Assembly: GCA_032433595.1 (NCBI GenBank)
Contig: JASWJB010000023.1
Span: forward strand, 1-64,000
Origin: Conoideocrella luteorostrata
Taxonomy: Eukaryota; Ascomycota; Sordariomycetes; Hypocreales; Clavicipitaceae
Length of the DNA: 64,000 nt
Direction of reading: 5' to 3'
Below are positions 32,536-44,059 of this stretch, one piece after another (position 1 is the stretch's first letter; every line of letters begins with the position of its first letter). The notes under the pieces were generated by a model. The model did no database searches. It was not told where the DNA came from and saw only the letters and a program-made list of their open reading frames with translations. The position numbers and the translations under genes were made by a program.

Positions 32536-33421
32536 GGCGCTCTTTCACGTTGGGTAGGACTTCGCACCTTGAGTCGCATGCTATGTCCTCTGCGACATCC
32601 CCGCTTCGCGCCTTCATGCATGTTATGTTCAGCTCGGATTATCATAGGCGCGGGTCACTCCTGCAGCCTGCTTCAAGTTCAAAGCCTTGCGAGCGCCCAA
32701 TGTCAATTATCAGTCTGTTTCTAGCGATATTATACTCGCCTCAATTGCGTATTAGTAGTATTTATCGCACGCACGGACGTTGATTTGTTCTGGAGACGTC
32801 TCCAAGTCGAGGCAAATCACGTGATTACCGGTCTGACCCATGGTTGACTGCGACGAAGACCGCCTCACACGGCGTGAGCTAGAATGTGTTAAAGCGATAC
32901 AAACTCCCCCGGAAGGCATAATAGTTGGAAATATATCTCAAAATCATTCCACTACGTCATCTAAACTCGACAGCACGCTAAAAGGCTCTTATAGGCGATA
33001 ACCACGTGCTGTTGAAGTTGAGTGACCCTGTTCGCCCGACATCTCTTTCTGTGCAGCTGAGCCTCGTCGCAAGTATAACCCTAAGCCGTCAACTCGTTAT
33101 TGAACCGTAAATATCTTGAAAACGGGTCATCGGATCAGAGGACACGTAATGTAGCGCGGGAAGTCGGATAACCAATGACGATGCCGCTGTTGTTAGTCAA
33201 TTGCCAACGGTCGGGCTCTAGATCGGCTAGGGTTGAACCACGGCTTTCACAGTGGGCTGCGTCCGGACTCTATGTCTTGGTCACATTTCTCAGACTATAC
33301 GAATGTATCTACATCGCCGGCGGGTATGTTTGGTACGGCGACCTGCTTTCTTTCGCAAACCTTCCCCCTTAGACCCCTTCGGATGCCTGACGTTGTCACA
33401 GATCGTGGCTAAGAGTGGATC
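32536..33421. other. Intergenic region upstream of the PNP_UDP gene
   Basis: A TATAAT-like box lies near 32731 on the minus strand. The frames present are short and unconvincing. Confidence 0.5.
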
Positions 33422-33795
33422 TGTCACAAGTGAGCAGCTATGGAAATCGGTCTCTAAGGCAGTGGAAAAATGTCCTTGATTTCTATCTAATTGACGGGAA
33501 TTCGGCTGCTATTTATCTCTACGATATTCCTCTTTTCGTGCATTTATTCCATTCCATTGATTCTGACGATATCGTAGGTTTCCGGCGATATCGTCCGTTT
33601 CCGGTGATGTTGAATTCCTCGTGCGGGGCGCATTCCTCGGCATCGTTCAATTTTGACGATATTGAATGCTTCCGGTCGTACGATTCTGATGAATTTGAAC
33701 GCTTCCGACGATGTTGAATAATTCTGGTCGCATTGTGTGTTTTCGGTGATATTGAGTGCATCGTGCATTGGTTGTGAGGAATGCTTCCTGTGACA
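33422..33795. mobile_element. Solo LTR, family D (374 bp)
   Basis: It runs from TGTCACAAGTGAGCAGC to GCTTCCTGTGACA with the perfect 5-bp duplication GGATC (33417-33421 and 33796-33800). It is the reference copy for family D. Confidence 0.95.
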
Positions 33796-33934
33796 GGATC
33801 AAACATAAATATTAGAAGCATTGGCAAAATGAGGACGAAAGAAGCTGGACGATGGTGCACGAATCCTAGGGAGGCGTAGCTATGACATCCTAAGTAGGAG
33901 ATTTACAAAGCTCCCGAGCTAAGCATAAGGGAGG

Positions 33935-34015
33935 ATTGTCACGAGCTATATAAAATGCATTATTCACGCTATCAGCGTGGAGCTTCACCTTTTGCTGAAT
34001 ATTGTGATAAGGGGT
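33935..34015 (-). repeat. Dispersed repeat matching 5690-5770, inverted
   Basis: The reverse complement reads CAGCAAAAGGTGAAGCTCCACG then GCGTGAATAATGCATTTTAT, as at 5699-5745. A related palindrome CACGCTG-T-CAGCGTG occurs at 53239-53253. Confidence 0.7.
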
Positions 34016-34379
34016 ATGGAACCTGTTAATCCAAGACAAGCTCAATGCAAGTAAGACAAGCAATGGTTTCGGTGGTGGGAGACTAGGCAAGGCGAACTAA
34101 GGATGTTGAGAAGCTAGGCTGTGCAATAGACAACTTCGAGACGCAGTGGATCTTAGGAGATGGACAAGACTGCCATCATCCAAAAGGGCTTGGAGTTGGA
34201 TGCCATCTAGAGTGCATCTCAATGTCTGCCCTACGTGCCCCCAAGACTTAAATAAGGCAACTCAGCATACATTTCAAAGCTCTCAAAAAGAAAAACGTCG
34301 CCGTCGAAAATGGGTTGAAGACAGCCTTGCCTCACGGCTTTCCGAAGGCTTTACCATTACATCTAATTTCACTTGGAAG

Positions 34380-34575
34380 TGTAGGAAGCACAGGGCTTCT
34401 GATTTGACGTCAAAAGGTTCTTGCACGAAGCAACAGGTAAAACAAAGTAATCGATTCATCTGATCATATGTAAGAGAGAAGAAGAGGGAGAGTATCTATG
34501 CCTGCGCCGTATAAAAGGAGGCGCGCTAGGGCGGACACGTGATGTGTCCATGTGCCTTGACGGGATATTCCAACA
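34380..34575 (+). mobile_element. Solo LTR, family H (196 bp)
   Basis: It runs from TGTAGGAAGCACAGGG to GGATATTCCAACA with the perfect duplication GGAAG (34375-34379 and 34576-34580). A CGTATAAAAGG TATA box lies near 34508. It interrupts the F-box-like gene at TWK/LPVEM. Confidence 0.95.
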
Positions 34576-34787
34576 GGAAGCTTCCGGTTGAGATGTGCCT
34601 GATAATAGCCAGAGAATTGCTGTCGCTTTATGCGGCCGGAATATCTCGCGATTTGTGGACGCCGCCTCAGAATGACGAGGTTGCGTTAGAGGAATCAGTA
34701 TGCTGTAGATTTGTTGCATTCGAAGGCAAACAGTACATTGCGTCGTTGTCGAATTCTCCAAGCCAACATCACCCAAACTCACTATTC

Positions 34788-35109
34788 TGTTGCGTTATGT
34801 GCCCTTACATAGGTGTGAGGTAAAGGAGCAATTTACAACAGTGGAAATTAGCAGGAATAGACGGATTTGATGAAGAGACTAAAAAGTGCTGAATTCTGAC
34901 AATGATAACAATAATGATGATTCTAATGATCATCTCCTCTGAAGGGCACTACAACTCTTCTATATAATCTTTCAGCAGCCGGAATGTTGACTCGTGTCTT
35001 AGTGGCCTCAGGTCTCTGTTCCGCTGCATCGTGCCACCTCCCACTATCGTTCGATTCTAGCTAATACGAGGCATTGGTCATTTCCGAAAGTGCCACTCTA
35101 ATCTCAACA
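34788..35109 (-). mobile_element. Solo LTR, family A (322 bp)
   Basis: It runs from TGTTGCGTTATGTGCCC to CTAATCTCAACA with the perfect duplication TATTC (34783-34787 and 35110-35114). It interrupts the same F-box-like gene a second time, at NSLF. Confidence 0.96.
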
Positions 35110-35267
35110 TATTCTGCCCACTAGAAAGAATGAACCGCGTATTCACTCAGGAGGACCACATTGGCATTATCTCTATGCATCTGCCCGACTCGCATATTAA
35201 ACCTAAATATCCTTCTAGAAATGTTTCCGGCGCCTGGTGGGGGAGCTTGATGGTTCCTAGAAATTAA

Positions 35268-36917
35268 ATAATTCATGGAGTATTTGACGTAAGTAGAAGC
35301 CTATAGGGAATTGCCCTCAATGGTTGCCTACTTGCTGTGAGTGGAAAGTTATAAAGTTGAGCCCCAGAAAGCACTACAAACTGTGGAGTGTCTCAACCCC
35401 GTGCCGTCCTTTGACGCGTATTGCTTGATACAGAGAGTGTGCAAAGTATGTAAGACGAGATGGCAACAGAATTGCGTAAAGCGGGCGGTGGCTGTGCCGT
35501 GACTACTGCCACATTACACCACGTGGGTTGAATTACTGTGGTCGGCCAAAATCTAGGTATTCGTGGAGTAATCGCCCGAATTGTTCGCTCTCGGAGCCCA
35601 AGATGATAGATGAAGTACGGGCAACCTCAAGCGAACCGATGATAGTAGATACAACAGGAGCCAACTTTGTCTTAACTTCAGAGGCGGGATGTGCCTATCG
35701 AGCTGGCTGGGGAATATTGAATGGAGGATGGTTTGAAGGAGGAGTGAAGCTTGCTACAAGAAGAAATTTGTCAGGAGCAGGGAAGGAAATCTGTCTGGGG
35801 CGGGAAAGCCTACTGCTGCCGGGATCAGAAAGGCTAGCTGCGAGCGAACAGCCGTCTGAGAGGGGAGAAGCTTAATGCGAGAGAAAAGCTATCAAGACCA
35901 GAAAAACTATCTGCGGAAAGAAAGGCTCTCTGGGGCAGAGAAGATTGCTGCGAGAGAAAAGCTGTCAAAAATAGAAAATCTATTGTGTGGTGGCTCTCGC
36001 TCTCACGATGAGAGCAGGGCAAGGAAGGGATCACAATTCATTTGATCCTTACAAGAAAATGGGTACAAGATAGCCAATTTGCTAGTAGCTAGACTTAGAA
36101 GGATCATCGTCTTTTGCTCTCAGGAATTGACTGCTGATTGAAGTGGCCGTTGAGCCATGTGACTTCAAGTGTTGAATTCCATCTCATCAACGTTCGATAA
36201 GTGGAAGGGGCGCATGCAACCTATTTGATCCAGAACGATCTTATTCGAATACATTGGCCTATTTTTATCATCTATTAAATTGGACGATCTACGATTTGTG
36301 CGTACGAGGTATCTCGACAGCCGGTCCCCGTGAGCTCATTTTCGATCAAATACATCGTTGGGGTGTGTGCGGTTTCGGTCAACAAACTATCTGCAGAAAG
36401 AAAGTCTGTTTGGGGCAGACAAGCTTGCTTCGAGAGAATTGGATGCAGAGGAAAGGGCTATGGGAGCCTACCGCGGAGTAGTGAGCTCCAACCCATCGTG
36501 CAGGAACTTGAGTTGCTGCACAAACTTAACGAGTTGACCGTGCGGACATGCGCTGGGGGAATTTGTAGCCAACCTAACAATCCTCCCAGGTCCGAGTACA
36601 GCTCCGAATATCAATAGTTACTCCCCTAGGCTGCATGAACACGGTGGAGCAGCTGCGCTAGCAAATCGTGCATGGCATCCAACAGCAGACTTAAACCCTG
36701 TTCTTTCGCCTTTGCGGCTACAAGTCAGCAGGAAAGAACTCTATTTTTGACTTTGTTGGATAAGTTTTGGGCTGTATATAATCATGATCTCCCAGCTGGC
36801 GCTCAGTCAACATCTATTCACCCGCAAAACATATCCACCACCAAAATACACGTCTCAAACTCGGAGCGACACCCCTCTCAATCCACACACTCAACCGACT
36901 ACACGCCTAATTAGAAC
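35268..36917. other. Intergenic region with a small duplicated motif and the DUF6546 promoter
   Basis: AAACTATCTGC(G/A)GAAAGAAAG followed by GGGGCAGA(G/C)AAG occurs near 35905 and 36383, a local duplication. A frame at 35528-35875 is open for 115 codons with no recognised motif. A TATATAA near 36774 could serve the gene at 36918. Confidence 0.5.
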
Positions 36918-38459
36918 ATGTCTAGAGACAGAACCTCCTGGTATCGTCTACCTCCCGAGATTCGAAACGAAATCCTCGGTCTCCTGCCAGTGCTCGGCGG
37001 GAGGTACAGCCTGCTCGCGACCGTTTGTCGAGACTGGCAATCCACTCTCGAGCCGCTTAACTTTGCCAAGATTAGCCTGACGGTACCGCGCCTTGCCGAC
37101 CCCGACTCTCAAGCTATTCTATCTCGAAGGAGTAGCCAGATTCGCTACATTTGGTTTCGCGTGGAACTAAAACAATACGATTGCGGACAATGCGCTAACA
37201 CTAACCCGGACAATTGGGGCCTAGACAATATTGATAATCAATTCATCGCGGATGCCTTTGAAAGCTTGTTTACGACACTTAGCGCATGGGAACCCCGCGG
37301 CGATTTAATGCTTGATATTAGTGTCTACTCGCCCAGTGATAACCAGCACTGGTTTAAGTACCTCAGCTTTTGTCCAGATACAAACGGTGGCAAGTGCTCG
37401 TCTCTCCATGAGCATACACAAGGAATAGCCATGATAAATGACCCGGCTCATGGCTGGCTTACCGGAAGACAAGCCTTTACTCCTGACGAACACGCTATTG
37501 AACAAACATTTAAAGAGATCATGGGCGAAGGGCCTTTTGAGGACGAGGAACCCGAGATGCAGTGGTGGCGGGGTCTCCCCCTTGTACCTGTTATCGGGGC
37601 TGTGCTCCTTCGCCAACAAACCCGCCTGCGATGGAAGCCAGTTGCACTTGCTAATATGTTCACGCGGTTCCCCAACATGAAAGAGCTTTGTTATGAACCC
37701 TGGAGGGAGTGGACTGGGATTGAGAGGCAAACCGATAAACGTAAGTGGTTAGCAATATAGTTGTTGTGGCAGCTAATAAACCAGAATATAGGCACCCAAA
37801 CGCTACTTGAATCTTTTCCGTTAACGAAATTACGCAAACTAACAATATTTGAGAACTTTAATGAGTTATACCCAGAAAGAATCTTCCTATGCCCTGCTAT
37901 TAGGGTGCCGGACTTGGCCGTGAGCCAGAAACTTGCCTACGCTAGCCTGCATCTCATAACACTATCCGCCTCTTTTATGGTCGATGCCAGTTACTTCTTC
38001 GCAGCACGTCAAGATTCATGGATTTGGGAGAAACTTACTTCTCTGGCACTGACTTCAAGGGTCCTCACTGGCGACGCGGACACACTAAATATCAATAGCA
38101 TGCTGCAAGATGCCGCTGCAGCAGCGATTAAAATGCCAAGGCTTAACATAATAGAGATATGGAATGGCAGACGGGGTGTGGCAATGCTCTTCCGCTATCA
38201 GAGGGCTCGAGATGGGCAATCGGCTATTATCACGGTACGGGGGACATCGGGACTTTCTCTAGGAATTGAGACCACGCAAGCTTGGGATATGGTCGCCCAC
38301 CGGCATCACCATGGCAGGGTCGTTGTACAAACCTCTTTGATCGATCCGGCCTTGATTCGATGCCACGGCGATGCGATCCGTCAGCTGGGACTTTTTACCG
38401 AGGTCGCTAGGCCTGTCTCGGTCCAGCAAATCCTCAGTGAGCATAGGTTTCGGGGTTGA
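36918..38459 (+). CDS. DUF6546-type F-box protein, 496 aa
   Basis: Exons are 36918-37740 and 37792-38459 (GTAAGT...ATATAG, branch GCTAAT, phase 1). The N-terminus reads WYRLPPEIRNEILGLLPVLG and LLATVCRDWQSTLEPLNFAK, an F-box-like helix set. RYIWFRVELKQYDC follows, typical of the Pezizomycotina DUF6546 family. F-box proteins bring substrates to SCF ubiquitin ligases, but the target here is unknown. The middle carries an acidic patch before EMQWWRGLPLVPVIGAVLL. The C-terminal half has leucine-rich LRKLTIFENF and LPRLN-like steps that suggest LRR-type packing. Length and splice phase fit the family and there is no decay. It is intact between two repeat-rich blocks. Confidence 0.82.
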
Positions 38460-38581
38460 TATCATCAGCAAAGTTTGGATAGCGGGGCAGAGCAAAGAAG
38501 CTGTAAGTGTAGGTTGCACGGGGTCTTATGCAGGTGGCATCGATTCCAAGTGCTTCAAAATGCAAAAATGATGTATTTAAT

Positions 38582-38857
38582 GTCCGATGTCTATGGAAGA
38601 AGAAGCAAAGCAGGATGAGGGCCTCGATATCGTCGCATAAATACCGTGGCCGCAGGGTGGTGTTCCTATTGTGCTTGACGAAGGGTTCCAGCAGCAAGCT
38701 ATAAAACGAAGGGAAACTATGAAAGGAAGCGCCATGGAAAGAATTAGACTATCAGAATCATCAACAATCAATCATCTTTCCATCATCATTAGTCATCACG
38801 TCAATGTGAACCCCTTGATTTTTTGCCGGTTTCCACTGTTGTCAAATTGCTGTCGGA
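38582..38857. repeat. Possible LTR-like element, unconfirmed
   Basis: It is bounded by TGTCCGATG and CTGTCGGACA (inverted TGTCCGA termini). It contains CTATAAAACGAAGG and GCCGGTTTCCACTGTTGTCAAATTGCTG, the latter like the end of family A. The flanks do not match, so it is tentative. Confidence 0.35.
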
Positions 38858-39206
38858 CAATAGATGTGTGCGCACCAAATGTAGACTACAGCTTTTCTGG
38901 AGTCTTTTTTAATAGCTCCGAGTAGAGTAACTCATCATCATCACCATTATCGTTACAATCACCATGCAGAAGAACTAGTGTAATGATCGAATCTTAGTTT
39001 CGGCCGAGCTCAGTTGTCTCAGCCTACTTATCCAGGACACCACGGAAAGGTGCTCGATCGTCGTCCTGGGCCACTTGGCATCTCCACTCAACTTACTTAA
39101 GAGAGCTTCACAGACAGGGCAAGGCGTGTAAGGTATGTGTAGGTGATATGAAGGTGAAGAGACAAAGCAGAACAATCGACAGAGAAAATGTTCACTTACT
39201 CGTCTA

Positions 39207-39415
39207 ACCCCGAAATTCACCAAAGCCTCGGAGAAGGGCCTCAAGGGCGGCCTCGGCCGCTAGCTCGGCCCAAAAAAAACGGCGCCAGTCCTCGAGCCAC
39301 AGACGGCCGTCGAGGGCGCTCTCAGCAGCGGCTATGGTGGCGTGGCGGGCTCGGTCGAGTTCGATTTCGGCTTTTTCAATGGCGAGGCGGCGGGATGGGC
39401 CTGGTCCTGGCCTAT
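39207..39415 (-). other. GC-rich Ala/Glu helical coding fragment
   Basis: The minus strand reads RRLAIEKAEIELDRARHA, TIAAAESALDGRLWLEDWRR and ALEALLRGFGEFRG then stop: strongly amphipathic, coiled-coil-like and GC-rich in an AT-rich area. A plausible acceptor (TTTAATAG) at 39413-39420 and a donor (GTAAGA) near 39475 suggest a second exon. The first exon was not resolved. The family is not recognised. Confidence 0.35.
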
Positions 39416-40091
39416 TAAATCATGTGAGCAGCTGAGCATGAAGAGAACTGAGCGAGGGAAATGGGCAAGCCTTCTTACATTTTGGCGATGATGTTGATGG
39501 GAGGGAGAAAAAGAGCATCGAGTTAGTGGTGGACAAGGAAATTTCATAGTCTTCATTAGCTCGTGCAGCAACTGCAGGAGCATCGAAGGCATGGCTCTTT
39601 AGGCAGTGGCATCTCTGGACATACTATTAGTCCAGGAAACAAGACCTGGAGCAGTCTTGGGCTTAGTAGGCTGCTCGACAGACGGTCATTCCTTCTTCTT
39701 GTGGATGGGAAGTTGACAGGACGACCTCACGACGAGACGTCAGATAAATTGTAAATTATTATTAGGAGACGAGACATTCGAACTCTCAAGACATTTAATG
39801 TACAAAATTTACAGTTTAGCCCTTCTTAGGTTTATATTATCTTAGATTTAAACGATGAGAAGTCTGTTCTAGTAAGAGCGACAATTTAGTGGGGCGAGGC
39901 CTGTCTCGTCATTTGGTGCTGGCGCAAGAGACAATCACGCGAAATGTGGCGCAGCTAGAGGTCACTTCTCTTGGATGTTAATACGCCCTATCCCGTGACA
40001 CATGTATACCATCACTTAAGATGCCAGGACACAAAAGACATGTAAAACCCCATCACTTGGAGAGACTGATGACAACATACGTGTAGACGCT

Positions 40092-40104
40092 TCACTGGGC
40101 CATT

Positions 40105-40150
<46 letters not shown>

Positions 40151-40332
40151 ATCAACGCAAGCTGATGACTTGCGCTTCCTAGGGATTCCTCGTTGAAGAG
40201 CAATAATTGCAATGCTCTATCCCCATCATGACGGAGTTTAACTAGATTACCAGGGCCTTCCGGCCAAGGAAGTACTCGCTGGCTCCGTCGGTGTAGCGCG
40301 CGTGCAGCCCAGAACATCTAAGGACATCACAG
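40092..40332 (-). rRNA. 18S rRNA 3'-region fragment (pseudo-rDNA)
   Basis: GGCCATTCAATCGGTAGTAG, CGACGGGCGGTGTGTACAAA, AATCAACGCAAGCTGATGAC and GGCTCCGTC...GTGTAGCGCG match the antisense of the nearly invariant 3' part of eukaryotic small-subunit rRNA. It is only about 240 bp. Homology starts and stops abruptly, with no ITS, 5.8S or complete 18S around it. Changes such as AACATCTAAGGACATC for AACGTCTAAGGGCATC are transition-type. It is a displaced, decaying rDNA piece, not a working gene. Confidence 0.9.
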
Positions 40333-40639
40333 CATTTTCGACGTCCAAAGGTACCTATGTACTTAAAGATGCCGACGCGGTCGTTTCCCAATTCGGGTGG
40401 CTTTGCCTGTCACCTGGTTGTCAGGCCGGACTGAGCTGCATTTGTCCGGCTGATCCCCTACGAGCTTATAAGTGATTTTTGGTTAAGGCACACAATGAAA
40501 ACGATGCAGTCCATCACTCACGGCCATTTGAGGGCGCACATCGGAACATTACTTCAGGCGAGAGCAACGGGGCCTAGGTTTTGTCAAACTAGACTAGCGA
40601 GTTCCGACCTGAAATGCAACATATATCTTGTCTCGGGCC

Positions 40640-41400
40640 CTCCTTCTTCATCTTCTCCGTTATATTGTTAATAAGGTCAGGATCCAAGGTTTGAACCTAT
40701 TGTAGTATCTTATCGAGTCTATCTACAATCTTGTTCATCTGACGAAGAGTTGTCAGAGTGTTAAAATTAGAAGAAACTATAACCTGGGGCTTCTGGCGAT
40801 GCTGAGGGTGTTTGAACGGCTGCGTATTTAGCCACTTATTCAATTATCGGCTGAGGGCTATAGGGCTATATTCCGGTTTTCTTGAACGCTGATGTTATTT
40901 TGATCGTCTGAAAGCTTGTTTTCTGACCTGTTCAGTGCAGGATAAGAACTCCAGTTTTATAATGCTCACACTATTGGAAACCAATATGTCTAATGCCTTT
41001 GCATGATAATTCTTCAACGGCTAAAAGACCACAACATCAAGAGTTTGAAGAAGGTGTGTGAAATTTAGAGGCATTGCGAAAGGGATGATATCATGACTTT
41101 CGCATTATTCGATGAATTCTCTCGTCTAATGCGAGCCGTGGCTATCAAGGATAAGAAGGCGTTTAATGTCAATTGTTTGAGCCTTTGCAAATTGCTCAAA
41201 ACTCTTTAATTACGTAAAACTGGGCTCGTCGTTGGGGTATCCTGGTGTTAAGACCGCTATTTAGTATTTAAATGAAGCTCTTTTACATAATACCATCGTT
41301 CTATATGCTTTTGGCTGGTTAGAATAGTAAAGGCTGGAATAACGCTACTGCAGCGGAAATAGCTTTAACTGTAGTTGTAGATTCGCGATTTTTAGGCATA
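40640..41400 (-). pseudogene. Fot1/pogo-type DDE transposase relic
   Basis: The minus strand reads VIPAFTILTSQKHIERWYY, then stops, then LLILDSHGS-like text (LSLIATARIRREFIE), CESHDIIPFAMPLNFTHLLQ and TLDVVVF*PLKNYHAK. The order ILDxHxSH...EFxxYCxxxxIIPxxMPxxxTHLLQPLDVxxFxPLK is diagnostic of DDE_1 transposases of Fot1/pogo elements. Many stops and frame changes leave no open frame above about 30 codons. TIRs were not identified. Confidence 0.8.
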
Positions 41401-41521
41401 CTAGATATACCTTAGCCTACCCGGCAAACCCTCGTCGCAAATGCAAAAAGTAGAACCCTAGAACAGCTCACTTTCCTCTAAATATCAATTCACTGACGAG
41501 ACTGTTGATGCTCCTTCCCGC

Positions 41522-42244
41522 TTAAAACCTTGAATTATGCTTGCAAAATTTCACCATCAATAGCCAGCATCTAACATGACGTGATCCAACTATACCCCTG
41601 TGGCCATTTACATCTTCCAGAGCGTATTGCTCGAGTAGAGCTCTTCCTACCGCTGCCGCTGTAGCTGCTACATAGTCCTGCCATGTATTACTCTTCTGAC
41701 TGTCCGAGTAGTCGCATATGCCTTTAATTACAAGGCATGGGACCTTGTCCCAAGCACCTGCGCCGTCTATCTTGACGCTGGCTAGAAGACCTTGAATATC
41801 ATTGCTTGCCCTGCTAAGACTATCTTTAATGCTTTTTACCACAAAACAACCTTAGTAATATTGTCTATAGCTATACTAAGCAATAGTTTTGCTGACAACA
41901 ACATCACTTAGGAAAACATCGCAGCCGTTAATATAAGGAATCCCGCTACAGACTCTGATTAGTTGGGCCAATTTCAGTCTTGGAGAGCCTGAACGCGAAC
42001 AAGTAGCGGTTAATGCGGCATTTATTGTGCCCGTCGCAGGAGCTAATGCGAGGACAGTATTATAGATGCCTAACCGACCTGTAATATATATTTTAGTGTC
42101 TCCTCTTGCCTAGCCAAAAGTATCGCTGTCGTCGTCCTAAAATTCATTAACTAATAGAGGTATAGCGTTGGTATCGCAAGACAATACATAGATAATTGCA
42201 GTAGAGAAATCTTCACGACTCGTTGGCTTAATAGGTGTAGTCAT
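41522..42244 (-). pseudogene. Second PNP_UDP gene, multiply stopped
   Basis: From ATG 42244 it reads MTTPIKPTSREDFSTAII, NAIPLLVNEF, TAG, DDDSDTFG, TAG, ARGDTKIYITGRLGIYNTVL, APATGTINAA, SGSPRLKLAQLIRV and DVFLSDVVVS, then further stops. The C-terminal block DKVPCLVIKGICDYSDSQKS with YVAATAAAVGRALL ends near 41560. All landmarks of fungal PNP_UDP domains are in order (LxxDEFWDDDGD, TGRIGxHNVVLA, GDVVISKT, VIKGVCDYADSHK). Loss of Trp and other codons to stops matches RIP-type change. Confidence 0.8.
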
Positions 42245-42825
42245 TGTAGTAGGGAATGGTCTGTTGGTATAGAGAGGAAGGCGCAGCTTGTCGCAAGCCT
42301 AAGCTGCTGAAATGTATGCCCAAGGGAGACCGGAGTATGCAGCATTGCAGAACAAGGCTGTCGACTATAAGGCGGCCATTGACTTGGCCAACGTTTAAGG
42401 CCGGCTGAGTTCCATACAGTTGTCTCCCCCGAATTCACACTTTTACTGCATCTCAACTCCAAGTAAAGAGTAGAAATTTATCTACTGCCTTTTTTTTAAG
42501 CACAATAGACACCACCACGTTTGGTGATTTTAATTCAAGTTTTTAGGCGAGAATTCCACCACTCCGCTCTAAGTAGGCTTAGGCAATAAGCTAATGCCAG
42601 TCCTCTATTGCTAATAAATACATAGAGAGACAAAGAACGCCGCCAACTAACCTAATCCTAACTCAATTTAGTCACAGCAGAGACTTTATTAATCGAGGAG
42701 ACGCACTCAACCGGATCGAACATAGCTGTGGCCGGTCAGGGTTGCGGACTGCGCTCGTCGGCCTTGGTGTGTTATGTAGGTTTCTACATCATATTACATA
42801 GTATCCTTTTAACAAGTCGCTAATT

Positions 42826-42922
42826 TGATACGTAGAATATAAGCCCAAATTATAGCTACTAGAACAACATTTCAGTAAGCCTACACTTTTACTCCATAGT
42901 TAAGCGGTTAATTGTTCTAACA
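42826..42922 (-). mobile_element. Family G short element, inverted copy
   Basis: The reverse complement reads TGTTAGAACAATTAACCGC to TTCTACGTATCA, aligning end to end with 43964-44059. The flanks TAATT and GTTCT do not match. Confidence 0.6.
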
Positions 42923-43084
42923 GTTCTGAGCCCGGGAAGGAAGCCTAGTCTAAATAGGGAATAAGACTAGTATTAACTTGTAACTCCCGCTGTTAGCGTA
43001 AATTGCTATAGGACCAAGGAATCACGTGACTACCTAAGTGTGGAGGTTTGGTGAGTTTGAAACTAGCTTAGTATTGTGTGTGCC

Positions 43085-43680
43085 GAATAGATCCTCTAGG
43101 GTGACAGGATTAAATTCACGTGAGTTGTGGACTTGACCAATTTCGTCAGAAGGAACGTTAGAGTTATAAGTAGTGCGATTATGCCCTTGACAGAACACAA
43201 TGGAGAGGCAGTCAAGAATGTACGAAGTTTGTGGGCTGCACAGGGGCGCTGTGCAAGTTGATCTAGATCAAATGCATCAAAATACAATATATTCAATAAT
43301 AATCTCTGTATATCTTGGAGGGGAAAAACAAGTCAGGATACGAGGCTCAAGATGCTCGTATAAATAGGGTGGCCGAAAGGTGACCACGTGACTCGCTCCG
43401 TGCTCTTATTGTGTGCTTAGCGGCAGGATTCCAACAAAGTTTTCCCCCGAAGTGTTATCAAGTGTGCTGTGTGCATTATATCCCTACCTATTATGTTGAT
43501 TTAAAGTGTGCAGCGACTCGACAACAGAGAAGCAAGCTGTCAAACTATTTAATCTCGGCAAGAGAAAGGTCTCTATGCGAGCCTTTCACAAAGTTTACAG
43601 AGCGTTGCTGGTTGTGTGTCAGGCTCCAGCACACGTGAGTTTTGGGTGTGCGTTTTGGGTCGACAAAATACCTGTTAATA
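43085..43680 (+). repeat. Dispersed repeat, family F, copy 2 (interrupted)
   Basis: It matches 17745-18150 from ATCCTCTAGGGTGACAGG to GGGTCGACAAAA. The family-E LTR at 43230-43436 with its AAGTT duplication splits it, giving a relative age: F inserted before E. Confidence 0.65.
43230..43436 (+). mobile_element. Solo LTR, family E (207 bp)
   Basis: It runs from TGTGGGCTGCACAGGGG to GGATTCCAACA with the perfect duplication AAGTT (43225-43229 and 43437-43441). It has the same TATA box and CACGTGACTCG as 10149-10351 and very few differences, so E is probably among the younger families. Confidence 0.96.
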
Positions 43681-43963
43681 AACTAAGTTATATTAGCAGA
43701 TGTGTTAAGTCTAGAAGTTAGTTGCTTGCTTTAGCGTATATTATTAATTTTGCTGTTTGCTTCTTCCCCAAAGTCTGCACCTAAAGACTCTCTCTATGCC
43801 TGGAACAGAATTCGTTTATATGCATTTACAGTGCTTTATTAATTAACTGCAATAATAGTGGCAGTGTCTAACAGAATTAACGAGCTGCCCCTTGCATTTG
43901 TGAACCTGCCACCTTACCAGTCTATTTCAGCTTCACGCCATATATATTAACCTTGATGGTATC

Positions 43964-44059
43964 TGTTGGAACAATTAACCACTTGACTACGGAGCAAAAG
44001 TGTAGGCTCACTCAATTGCTCTCCAGTAGCTGCAATTTGGGCTTTTATTCTACGCAACA
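43964..44059. mobile_element. Very short LTR-like element, family G (96 bp)
   Basis: It runs from TGTTGGAACAATTAACCAC to TTATTCTACGCAACA. The flanks GTATC (43959-43963) and GTATT (44060-44064) form a 5-bp duplication with one C-to-T change. Confidence 0.75.

Larger units (their letters stand above)
34146..35267 (+). pseudogene. F-box-like fungal gene split by two solo LTRs
   Basis: Three pieces make one reading frame when the LTRs and one duplication copy are ignored: up to TSNFTWK before 34375; LPVEMCLIIARELLSLYAAG through FEGKQYIASLSNSPS to 34787; then PLERMNRVFTQEDHIGIIS after 35110, ending at TAA 35265-35267. LPVEM.LIIA is F-box-like, and FEGKQYIASLSN plus EDHIGI recall fungal F-box proteins I know only as conserved hypotheticals. 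The upstream start is uncertain (34146 or earlier). The frame is free of stops apart from the insertions, so at least one insertion is fairly young. Confidence 0.65.

Noticed and set aside
35528..35875. 115-codon plus-strand frame
   Set aside because: Composition is unremarkable and part of it lies in a locally duplicated GAAAGAAAG/GGGGCAGA sequence, so it is likely chance.
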